Of a stretch of 50,110 nucleotides of DNA, positions 8,972-15,834 are shown piece by piece. Position numbers and translations under genes: made by a program. The notes under the pieces were generated by a model. It worked only from the letters and a program-made list of their open reading frames with translations, ran no database searches and was not told the DNA's origin. The first letter of the stretch is position 1. Each line of letters starts with the position of its first letter. Origin of the DNA: an uncultured Desulfobulbaceae bacterium (lineage in GTDB: Bacteria > Desulfobacterota > Desulfobulbia > Desulfobulbales > CALZHT01); contig CALZHT010000045.1 in NCBI GenBank assembly GCA_945787445.1, positions 23,063 through 73,172 on the forward strand, written 5' to 3'.

Positions 8972-9403
8972 TTAAACCCCCACACAAACAACCATAATGG
9001 ATGTAACGCTTGCATTATTTATTGTGCCACTTCCATCACCATTTGAACCACCTGTCACAGCACAAGTGTGCCCTTGACTCGTGTCACTGCCATCTACCAC
9101 TTCAACCCTATAAGACTCACCATCTGTCAATGTTTTTGGAAAGATAAATAATCCATTATCATTTATAACAATTTCATCAGTACCATTATTAGTTAATTTT
9201 AAAGTACCTATAGCACCAGACACATTCCCACTTATGGTAAACTCGTGATTGCAACCAGCAAATGTAAACATCGATAAAAATATAAAAAATAGAATGCATA
9301 TTGATTGAAGAAAAAATTCGTATTTTGTTTTAAGATTTTTTCTATTACAAACTTCAGCATAAGCATCCATCAAAACTTCATTTTTCATTCCTGTTCTAAA
9401 CAT
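8972..9403 (-). CDS. Lipoprotein with a single beta-sandwich-like repeat, probably C-terminally truncated
   Basis: A 143-residue protein. The start at 9403 is supported by AAGGAAGG upstream. After a hydrophobic stretch comes a lipobox-like FAGC, then one repeat of the type 'SGxxxGxxGTLxLxNNGxDE...GxFxFPxxLxDGxxYxVxV...CxVTxGSGxxxxxxVTxIxVxC'. Such repeats normally occur in long surface proteins of Desulfobacterota and Planctomycetes. Here the protein stops right after one repeat, and the DNA beyond the stop soon becomes the intron remnant, so it may be truncated. The exact function is unknown. Confidence 0.6.
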   Translation of the reverse strand: MFRTGMKNEVLMDAYAEVCNRKNLKTKYEFFLQSICILFFIFLSMFTFAGCNHEFTISGNVSGAIGTLKLTNNGTDEIVINDNGLFIFPKTLTDGESYRVEVVDGSDTSQGHTCAVTGGSNGDGSGTINNASVTSIMVVCVGV

Positions 9404-9882
9404 GGTTAACCTTCCTTTTTTAGTTGATAAAGCTTTTATTAAATGAAACCTTACTACACTTTCAACACACATTGAAAGAGATCAATAGGATCAGTTGAAG
9501 TGGCGGAGGAATTACTGTTTACCAATAATTTATCGTTTTTAAATAAGATTCGTCTCCTTTCATATAGATTGCAACATATAAAATCGAGAAGTATGACACC
9601 TTGATTTTTTTCATCCTTTTGCCTTCTAAAGAGTTTGTAAGAAAATCTCCTTGTCTGCCATTTATTTGGTTTTAAGGCTATCTCCTGGTGGCTGCCCCTC
9701 AATTCCTGAGATAACTTATTTATTAACAAGAACTTTTTTGTCTGTGATTTCAGTTTATGCCAATACCGGACGACAAAGCCACCCGTTGCATAACTAAAGA
9801 TTGATTCTGGATACCTTGAATGAAGGGACTTGTCAAACAATGGTTACAAAAATGGTTTCAATCCAAAAAATCGGCACAAAAA
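9404..9882. other. Stretch without convincing gene
   Basis: A 128-residue open frame exists on the minus strand (9454-9840), but it opens with TTG, lacks a ribosome site and has no recognisable domain. I regard the region as non-coding or a decayed gene at the island edge. Confidence 0.35.
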
Positions 9883-9912
9883 AAGAGGCTAGCCGATTAT
9901 AGCTAACCTCTT
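9883..9912. terminator. Hairpin next to the tRNA-Leu fragment
   Basis: Arms AAGAGGCTAGC and GCTAACCTCTT (one G-U) flanked by A-run and T-run, so it could terminate in both directions. It occupies the same position relative to the tRNA fragment as the different hairpin at 17710-17751 does to the intact tRNA. Confidence 0.55.
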
Positions 9913-9977
9913 GTTTTTATTTGGTGCCCGGGACGAGAATCGAACTCGTACAGGGACAAGCCCCGAGGGATTTTAAG
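9912..9977. repeat. Distal attachment-site repeat: 3' fragment of tRNA-Leu
   Basis: This 66-base segment is identical to 17745-17810, which spans the 3' half of the intact tRNA-Leu gene plus 10 bases beyond its CCA. Identity stops abruptly at both ends (next bases ACCTT here, TCCCT in the intact copy). The fragment contains the T-arm, variable arm and 3' side of the anticodon arm only, so it is not a functional tRNA. This is the classical footprint of integration into the 3' end of a tRNA gene. Confidence 0.85.
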
Positions 9978-10425
9978 ACCTTTTAAGTTCGATCAAAAAA
10001 CTTTATTGAATTCAATAAACTACTGGTTTTACACTAAAAATGTCTTAGAAAATTTTAGAAAAAATTCTTTATTTTTGACTTTTTCCTATATTTTCCGTCC
10101 CCAGATCGTTCCCAAAAAATAGTATTGAAGGCAACTTAGTAGCCATCATTAATTTCTTCATCTGCCCAACTTTGCAAGGTAAATCTTATTCAAAGAGCCT
10201 TCCAAAGTGAAAAAAGTTATCTATACCGAAAGTTATTTTGAACAGTTGTAAATTTAAGCCTTTGGCAAGGCATCTTCAACTCGAGCGGTCAATTTTTTTT
10301 AGGGAGATATCGTCACTTTTAACGCTGCACAGTTCCGGAGGTAATACACACATTACAGAATCTCAAATCGGCCCCATGTCCAAAGGAGTCATGCACTGGC
10401 ATTGATTACAATAATTCTCCTGAAT
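9978..10425. other. AT-rich island edge without gene
   Basis: About 450 AT-rich bases inside the island beside its left attachment repeat. This is where an integrase gene is often found, but no recombinase frame or motif is visible. Confidence 0.4.
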
Positions 10426-10490
10426 GCATAGTGCGGGCCCGCATGCTAGGTGTTATGGGGCCTGGTGGAGAAAGTCCCCGACTACCCGAT
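10426..10490 (+). mobile_element. Second, degraded group II intron tail
   Basis: It resembles the element at 8826-8896: TAGTGCGGGCCCGCATGCTAGGTG is replaced by a slightly mutated version, followed by a hairpin (GGGG...CCCC) and the same end TACCCGATTA. The left half of the domain V-like helix is lost. It has the same orientation as the first copy. It lies just beyond the 3' end of the hydrolase gene. Confidence 0.45.
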
Positions 10491-10502
10491 TATATGTTTT
10501 TA

Positions 10503-11375
10503 TTATTCATTTAATTCTATGGAGCTAAGGGCTTTTTTCAGCAGTATATTAAATTCATCGGGCTTTTCCAGCATTGGAAAGTGACCTGTTTCCTCAATAT
10601 AAAAAAGTTGATAGTTTTTTATATGCTTTCTGTTTTCTTCAGGTGCTGTCGGCCATAATCTGGCGTTTATTGAGACAACAGGAACAGTGATATTTTTAAA
10701 TACTATAGCGGCTTCTCCGGTTACATACTGGCCCATATAATTACGAAAGGCACTCAAAGCAATTTCCTTTGGGGCAGAAGACATATCTTCTTTTACCCAA
10801 TTCACCAATTGTTGATCACTGCCTTCTGGAAACATTGGTGAAACAAAATTCTGTGCGGCACTTTTAAAATCAGCTTCAAAGGATTTTGTCATTTCGTCAA
10901 TTACACTTTGAGGCGTGCGCTCTGCAACATTTTGCAAGGTATCAACTCCTACAATCCCAACTACTTTTTCCGGCATTAACCTGGCCGCTTCAGCAATTAC
11001 ACCTCCTCCCATTGAATGCCCAATCAAAATTGCTCTATCAATGTTTTCCTTCTCAATAATTGCTTTCACATCATTTGCAAAGGACAACATTGAAAACTCA
11101 GATCTATCTAATGAAGAATGTCCATGACCAGCCAAATCAACTGTGATTACTTGATACTCATTTGCGAAAACAGGAATTTGCTTCTGCCAGTAACGTCCGT
11201 CGCAACTCCAGCCATGAATAAAAATCAGCGCAGTTTTGCCTTTACCGACCACATCATAGGCGATACGTTCGGAATCAAAAGACAATGCGACATCATGCCT
11301 GAGGGAAAGGTTATTGCTCGCACATCCTGATAATAGAAGGAAAGGTATTAATACAAATAATATCTGTTTTTTCAT
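10503..11375 (-). CDS. Lipoprotein alpha/beta hydrolase
   Basis: A 290-residue protein starting MKKQILFVLIPFLLLSGC, a lipoprotein signal with lipobox LSGC, so it is probably anchored in the envelope. The mature part is an alpha/beta hydrolase: oxyanion region FIHGWSCDGRYW, nucleophile elbow GHSMGGG (Ser), a late acid region and His in EETGHFPML. Substrate unknown (esters or similar). A frame extending to 11507 is open, but the signal peptide fixes the start at 11375. It is the last gene of the island operon and is separated from the methyltransferase gene by the attC-like site. Confidence 0.85.
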   Translation of the reverse strand: MKKQILFVLIPFLLLSGCASNNLSLRHDVALSFDSERIAYDVVGKGKTALIFIHGWSCDGRYWQKQIPVFANEYQVITVDLAGHGHSSLDRSEFSMLSFANDVKAIIEKENIDRAILIGHSMGGGVIAEAARLMPEKVVGIVGVDTLQNVAERTPQSVIDEMTKSFEADFKSAAQNFVSPMFPEGSDQQLVNWVKEDMSSAPKEIALSAFRNYMGQYVTGEAAIVFKNITVPVVSINARLWPTAPEENRKHIKNYQLFYIEETGHFPMLEKPDEFNILLKKALSSIELNE

Positions 11376-11393
11376 GTTTGTTCCTTGTTTGTC

Positions 11394-11457
11394 GAATAAC
11401 CATCTGAGCTGAGACGCGCGTTGTTCCAGCGCGTCGGTTTCCAGCGATTTATTATGC
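11394..11457. repeat. Integron attC-like site
   Basis: Imperfect dyad. Outer boxes GAATAAC and ATTATGC resemble the R-box consensus. Next inside lie ATCTGAGCTG and AGCGAT arms, and a central GACGCGC/GCGCGTC stem surrounds a 9-base loop, with three extra unpaired bases on one side. This is the bulged-hairpin plan of attC sites. The TAA stop of the methyltransferase gene lies within the outer box, as is usual for cassette genes. Both boxes deviate from RYYYAAC/GTTRRRY, and no integron integrase is visible. Confidence 0.45.
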
Positions 11458-12096
11458 GTCCTCGTCTTTTTGGCCAATAATATACAAGGCTTTTGTATTG
11501 TCACCAATTACCTTCGATGTTTTGATGACAAATCCAGCATCTTTCATCATTGATGCAAGGTCTTCAGGTGAAAAGGAATGCGTGTGGGCAGGAGGCTTTC
11601 CCCAGGATTTGACAAAACGAAGTCCCATCTTGATCTTCTCCCAAAGTTTCATTCCATGGTCTGTAAAGGTCACAATCACTAGGGTGCCATTTTTTCTGAG
11701 GATTCTGTAACACTCTTGAAGTAATGTGCTGGGACTTTCGACGACGTGAATCAGATTGGCTATGAAAACGCTATCTAGTGCTTCGGACGGGAAAGACGTT
11801 GCCATGCAGTTTTCTTTTTGAATTGTCACCTTGGGATGATCGCCAATACGGGTCCTTGCCACAGCGAGAAGGCTATCCGAAAGGTCGGTGGCAACCATGC
11901 TCTTTGTCTTTAGCACTATTGTTTCAGTAAATATACCTGTCCCGCAACCGAGTTCCACCAGTTCACCCAGCTCAGGCAGGCGATTTAGTTCTTGGATTAT
12001 TGCGTCACGGAGTTCTTTCCCAACAACGTACTCCATTTTCTTATCGTAGGTATCAGGAAATCTGCTCCAATATTCCTCGGTTATATTGTCACTCAA
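11452..12096 (-). CDS. Class I SAM-dependent methyltransferase
   Basis: About 214 residues. Motif I LVELGCGTGIFTETI, acidic MVATDLSDSLLAVA and motif LDSVFIANLIHVVE make a UbiE/methyltransferase-11 type fold. Substrate unknown. I favour a TTG start at 12096, because GGAGGTGA lies 5-7 bases upstream inside the longer ATG frame (12114). It belongs to the minus-strand run behind the sigma-54 promoter. Its stop codon falls in the attC-like site. Confidence 0.82.
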   Translation of the reverse strand: MSDNITEEYWSRFPDTYDKKMEYVVGKELRDAIIQELNRLPELGELVELGCGTGIFTETIVLKTKSMVATDLSDSLLAVARTRIGDHPKVTIQKENCMATSFPSEALDSVFIANLIHVVESPSTLLQECYRILRKNGTLVIVTFTDHGMKLWEKIKMGLRFVKSWGKPPAHTHSFSPEDLASMMKDAGFVIKTSKVIGDNTKALYIIGQKDEDA

Positions 12097-12118
12097 CTTC
12101 TCACCTCCAATCATCTAC

Positions 12119-12610
12119 CTATGTAAGTATTATCCCAAAAGCCAGCCCCATTCCATAAAAGAGATGGTTAGCCAAGCTGGAAATTGCAGCCCTAATGCCT
12201 TCGGGAGATTTCCTGCCAAACACTCCCAATCCCATGGATGGGTACATGAAAAAATAGGAGGCTACTGTAGTTGCTACACCATAGGTAAGAGCCCATACTA
12301 GTGACACAGCCCCTCCAACGAAGAAATCCCAACCTAGTATAAACGGTATAGCAAGGGCCACACCTATTAGGTGGTGTGTGATCCAACCATAGAACCTTTC
12401 ATTTTCTACTTGCTTCATCTCACCTGGCTGAGCATATCTAAAGCAACCGTGTGTCCAGCCTGCTGCCATCCGCCCAATGATCCTCACGTCTATTCTTATG
12501 AGCATTCCTGTCCGAGCGAAGAAGTAGTTTAGCGAATCCATCGCCAACGTGCCAAAAACTCCTGCCACAACTCCTGTTAGGAGAATATCCGTCATTTCCC
12601 CAGGCCCCAT
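12119..12610 (-). CDS. DUF2938 family membrane protein
   Basis: A 163-residue protein with about four hydrophobic segments. The pattern GTLAMDSLNYF, IGRMAAGWTHGCFRY, GWITHHLIGVALA and YPSMGLGVFGRKSPEG matches the DUF2938 family of uncharacterised inner-membrane proteins. The start overlaps the upstream Cys-rich membrane gene by 19 bases; an ATG at 12595 is an alternative. Co-directional and tightly packed with its neighbours, so probably co-transcribed. Function unknown. Confidence 0.75.
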   Translation of the reverse strand: MGPGEMTDILLTGVVAGVFGTLAMDSLNYFFARTGMLIRIDVRIIGRMAAGWTHGCFRYAQPGEMKQVENERFYGWITHHLIGVALAIPFILGWDFFVGGAVSLVWALTYGVATTVASYFFMYPSMGLGVFGRKSPEGIRAAISSLANHLFYGMGLAFGIILT

Positions 12611-13206
12611 GCTTTAGCAATCGTAGGATTCCTCTCAAGAAAAGCATTACGGATATTTTTGGGTACCTTATTGAGTGGGCAGGCAAAATTTATGCATTGA
12701 GAACAAAGAAATGTTTTCAAGGTCATGAAAAAACCAGCCACTGAGATTACATAGACAGAAAGTAAAAACCATTGATACCCCAGGACAAGAAATAACAAGG
12801 GATATCCCCACACAATGATAAAACCTCCAAGAAAGACACCCTTCTCTACAGGTGACATTGGTCCTGGCCTGTATTTCCATAACTTTAGGGAACCATAATT
12901 TGCCCAGCATTTCAGTGACTTTCCAGGTTCAGCATAATGCGGACAATGCGAACACATCACTCGAATTTCAATAAATCCAAAATAGCCAATAACCATAAAA
13001 ATCCATAGGCTCAGCATCCATCCGCTGAAGTGGTAGACACCTGCACCACCCAAAAGGAAAGATGGCAGAACAATTAATAAAAAATGAGTCAAGTCCTTTA
13101 GTGTAAAATGGCAATGAAGCTTATCTTCCACAGGACAACCTTGGCAGCTTTTTGAAACACAAGTGGCAATTGGTTTATTGGGGTCGAGGAATAACATGTA
13201 CTTCAT
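12592..13206 (-). CDS. Cysteine-rich polytopic membrane protein, unknown function
   Basis: About 204 residues. The N terminus has a Cys cluster (CVSKSCQGCPVEDKLHC), then two hydrophobic segments, a second cluster CSHCPHYAEPGKSLKC with the conserved-looking run NYGSLKLWKYRPGPMS, two more hydrophobic segments, and a third cluster CSQCINFACP near the C terminus. Three Cys clusters around membrane segments suggest metal or Fe-S binding, but I do not recognise a named family. The start at 13206 follows AGGAG; the frame remains open to 13308 without a better signal. The downstream DUF2938 gene overlaps it. Confidence 0.72.
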   Translation of the reverse strand: MKYMLFLDPNKPIATCVSKSCQGCPVEDKLHCHFTLKDLTHFLLIVLPSFLLGGAGVYHFSGWMLSLWIFMVIGYFGFIEIRVMCSHCPHYAEPGKSLKCWANYGSLKLWKYRPGPMSPVEKGVFLGGFIIVWGYPLLFLVLGYQWFLLSVYVISVAGFFMTLKTFLCSQCINFACPLNKVPKNIRNAFLERNPTIAKAWGLGK

Positions 13207-13417
13207 CTCCTGATTTCCTTTATGGATCCTGGAAGCATATTCCATTAAGGTAATCCGACAAATCGGCATCTGGAATAATCTCGTATGACACAGTTCCTGG
13301 AGCAGCACGCATGGTCATGAGTTTGAATATAAATGTATTCGGATACCTCTCGGCAATCTCCTTAGATTTGATCCTTTATTCTCGGTTTACAGATTCGGCT
13401 TCACCTTATTTATATAT

Positions 13418-14215
13418 TTATCTTTTACTTATTTCTAATGAATCACCACGCTGCATGATGTTACATTCGATTCCCAGCTTCTCCACTTCACGCTTGAACA
13501 ATTGATCATCTGCTGGGGCGATATTCTTTATCCACAAAAATGGAATGTTATAATGGCACGGAATAACCTTTTTGGGTGCTATGAGTTTCACTGCTTCAAT
13601 TGCATCAGATACATCCATTGTCCACGTATTATCACCCAGTCCACCAATAGGAATCATGAGTACATCCGGCTTCATTCCTTCCCACTCTTTTTGCAGCAAT
13701 GAATCCCCTAGGTTCACAATGGTTTTATCATCGATAATTATTTTAAAACCCATGGAACCGAGACCCGTTCTCTCTTCCGGTCCAGGGTATTTTTTCTTCT
13801 TAAACCACAGGATAGGAACGACAATTGGACCGTGTACGGATTTTATGGCTTCTATTTTAACACCGTCGAGAATGACTGACTCCCCAACATCCAACGGATG
13901 AACATTTTTGAACGATATCCAGGACGTCAATTCTTTACCGCGAGGATCTACTAGTAGTGTTTTGCCATCTTCGACTTTAGCTAAATCTTTTCCACATACA
14001 ACTTGTGCATTGCTGGCTTCCGCTACCCGATCAGATTGCCAGTGATGGTCAGGGTCACCATGGGTTATTAAAATATGAGTGATACTTTTCCATTCTGCTT
14101 TTGGAATTAGGCTACTAAAATTAAAAATCCTGAAATATTGCCCCGGGTCAATGGCAATTTTGTTCTTACCATTTTCTATTAGGAATGAATTGTAAAGAAA
14201 GTGTCTGATCTTCAT
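13418..14215 (-). CDS. Metallo-beta-lactamase-fold hydrolase (UlaG-like)
   Basis: A 265-residue protein. The metal motif THGDPDHHW, late His in SVHGPIVV, Asp in NLGDSLL and final VIPCHYNIPF are consistent with a two-metal MBL-fold hydrolase. GGAGGG lies well placed before ATG. It sits 23 bases after the SDR gene in the same operon. Substrate unknown; this subgroup includes lactonases and phosphodiesterases. Confidence 0.85.
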   Translation of the reverse strand: MKIRHFLYNSFLIENGKNKIAIDPGQYFRIFNFSSLIPKAEWKSITHILITHGDPDHHWQSDRVAEASNAQVVCGKDLAKVEDGKTLLVDPRGKELTSWISFKNVHPLDVGESVILDGVKIEAIKSVHGPIVVPILWFKKKKYPGPEERTGLGSMGFKIIIDDKTIVNLGDSLLQKEWEGMKPDVLMIPIGGLGDNTWTMDVSDAIEAVKLIAPKKVIPCHYNIPFLWIKNIAPADDQLFKREVEKLGIECNIMQRGDSLEISKR

Positions 14216-14238
14216 TTTATTCCCTCCAGTTTGATGAG

Positions 14239-15093
14239 TTAAACCTTATCCTTATTCAGTTCAAAAAAATCCCTTAGATGATATTTCCCATAAGTCGGAG
14301 CAACCATATTCGTTGCACAAACAGTCATGAAAAATTCAATCGGCCCATAGGTCTTGACCGATGTGACAGCTGTGAGCAGGCGTTTAGTTAACTCTATGAT
14401 CCACAAAGGAATTCTTGAGATTTTCGTTTTCTTGCCTTTGACATCAAAGGCGATCCTCAATATTTCATTGTGTGTAAGTATGTCTGGCCCACCTACTTCA
14501 ATTTCTTTTTCCTTCGTATTGGCTGCTTTCACACAAACTTCTGCTAAATCCCTGCCATGAATGGGATTTATCTGATACTCACCAGCACCAAAAACATATC
14601 CTTTGCCATGTTCAGCCATTTTGAGATACTCCAGCATGTCTGAAAAAAAACCGTTGGGATATACAATGGAATAATCCATGCCTGATACTTTTAACTCCTT
14701 TTCAAACCTTGACTTGGCTTGAACACATTTCAAGTCTTTCAATTTTCCTGAGTTAAACACCGAAACATAAATAAACTTTGATACTCTTTCAGTTCTTGCT
14801 TCTTGCAGAAGGTTTAGGTTAGCTTGATAATCAACATCCATATAGGTCAGGTTGTCTTTCTGCTTGGTGATACCAATGGAAGTAAAGACAACATCAATGT
14901 CTTTGCAGATGTTTTGTAATGAGCCGGGATCTGTCACTTCTCCAATAAATGCTTCATCAATAAACTGATCAAGCCCTTCGAGTTTTTGCGGATCTCTTGT
15001 TAAAACCCGTACCCAGTATCCTTGTTTCTTGAATTCCTGCACAACGTGTCTGCCGAGATAGCCTGTTGCACCTGCGATGAGCACTTTCTTCAT
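14239..15093 (-). CDS. NmrA/atypical SDR NAD(P)-binding protein
   Basis: A 284-residue protein with an N-terminal dinucleotide motif VLIAGATGYLGRHVV, a VLTRDPQKL segment that suggests NADPH preference, and the YVSVFNSG/YSIVYPNGFF positions of atypical short-chain dehydrogenases. Such proteins are reductases, epimerases or redox-sensing regulators. It is the second gene of the operon, 54 bases after the small 93-residue gene. Confidence 0.82.
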   Translation of the reverse strand: MKKVLIAGATGYLGRHVVQEFKKQGYWVRVLTRDPQKLEGLDQFIDEAFIGEVTDPGSLQNICKDIDVVFTSIGITKQKDNLTYMDVDYQANLNLLQEARTERVSKFIYVSVFNSGKLKDLKCVQAKSRFEKELKVSGMDYSIVYPNGFFSDMLEYLKMAEHGKGYVFGAGEYQINPIHGRDLAEVCVKAANTKEKEIEVGGPDILTHNEILRIAFDVKGKKTKISRIPLWIIELTKRLLTAVTSVKTYGPIEFFMTVCATNMVAPTYGKYHLRDFFELNKDKV

Positions 15094-15147
15094 TGCCTAA
15101 ACCTCTAATTGCCTTTTTCACCTTTTTTTTATATGTAACCTTCCGAT

Positions 15148-15429
15148 TTACCAATTCATCTCAACCCAGACAGAATGATTCACCAAACCGAATTCTTTTA
15201 AGGTTGAAGCGAGATGCAGACCAAGCTTACTGCCGGTATTGTCGCCATCTATTGAGTCATGAAACAAGTGAATACTGAAATCGGTATCAATCATTACCCG
15301 GCAATAAGCCTTGATTGATTCCCTGCTCGTTTCCTTGACCACATCGTCAATCAGCTTTTGCATCTGCGACTCCCATAATTCTCTATTGCTTTCAGCAGTT
15401 CTGAGTTCGATAATTTCCAAGCATTTCAT
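15148..15429 (-). CDS. Small conserved-looking protein, unknown function
   Basis: A 93-residue soluble protein: first gene after the sigma-54 promoter. It starts KCLEIIELRTAESNRE, has a long helical middle (residues 15-40) and a strand-rich C half containing DTDFSIHLFHDS and GLVNHSVWVEM. I do not recognise a named domain. The sequence is not low complexity and lies in a clear operon, so it is probably real. It could be an effector-binding or monooxygenase-like small fold, but that is a guess. Confidence 0.65.
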   Translation of the reverse strand: MKCLEIIELRTAESNRELWESQMQKLIDDVVKETSRESIKAYCRVMIDTDFSIHLFHDSIDGDNTGSKLGLHLASTLKEFGLVNHSVWVEMNW

Positions 15430-15666
15430 TTTTGTCTTTAGCCTCTTTGAACGAGTTGCCCTGAGGCTGGCTTAAAGCAACCAGCCTCTTCATTATTTCC
15501 GACATTTCATCATCAACTTGATACAGACCTTACCGGGAATCCCCGGGCCACCTCCCTCTTACGAACGGCTACCCAACCTTGATGGCCGGGGTGACGCTCA
15601 GCCGGATACCGCCGGGCGCGAACGGGTGATGACTTATGTCATTTTCTTCTTTTGCCTTTTTGTTAT
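15430..15666 (-). other. Long structured leader of the sigma-54 operon
   Basis: About 225 bases separate the predicted start site (near 15655) from the first ATG at 15429. It contains a hairpin GAGGCTGG/CCAGCCTC (15463-15488) and a distinctly GC-rich block at 15531-15640 ending in the palindrome ATGACTTATGTCAT. No ORF is convincing. The block may be an inserted repeat or a regulatory leader RNA. Confidence 0.4.
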
Positions 15667-15682
15667 TGCACTCCCCGTGCCA
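15667..15682 (-). promoter_or_regulatory. Sigma-54 (-24/-12) promoter
   Basis: On the minus strand it reads TGGCACGGGGAGTGCA. This has the GG and GC dinucleotides with correct spacing and near-perfect agreement with TGGCACG-N4-TTGCA. It points toward the 15429-10503 gene series, and a sigma-54 activator is encoded divergently. Confidence 0.85.
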
Positions 15683-15734
15683 AACATAAACATATAATAA
15701 AATCAAACAGTTAATATGAACCTCTCATTACTTG

Positions 15735-15803
15735 TTACCGTATTAGGTAATTAGTGCTTGCCGTATATGGTAACCACAGGATATAATTTGCCATATACGG
15801 TAA
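15735..15803. promoter_or_regulatory. Three upstream activator sites
   Basis: Three 16-bp sites share the plan TTrCC-N6-GGTAA: TTACCGTATTAGGTAA (15735-15750), TTGCCGTATATGGTAA (15758-15773) and TTGCCATATACGGTAA (15788-15803). They lie 50-120 bases upstream of the -24 element and directly before the activator's ATG. They are therefore the likely binding sites for its Fis-type HTH, and could also autoregulate it. Confidence 0.75.
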
Positions 15804-15834
15804 CTTGCATCACTGCAAACAGAAGGATTGAAAA

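Noticed and set aside
9454-9840. 128-residue frame next to the left attachment repeat, a possible integrase remnant
   Set aside because: TTG start, no ribosome site, no Arg-His-Arg-Tyr recombinase motifs or other domain; composition looks non-coding.
9912-9977. Second tRNA-Leu gene
   Set aside because: Only the 3' half is present; the D-arm, 5' acceptor strand and half of the anticodon stem are missing.
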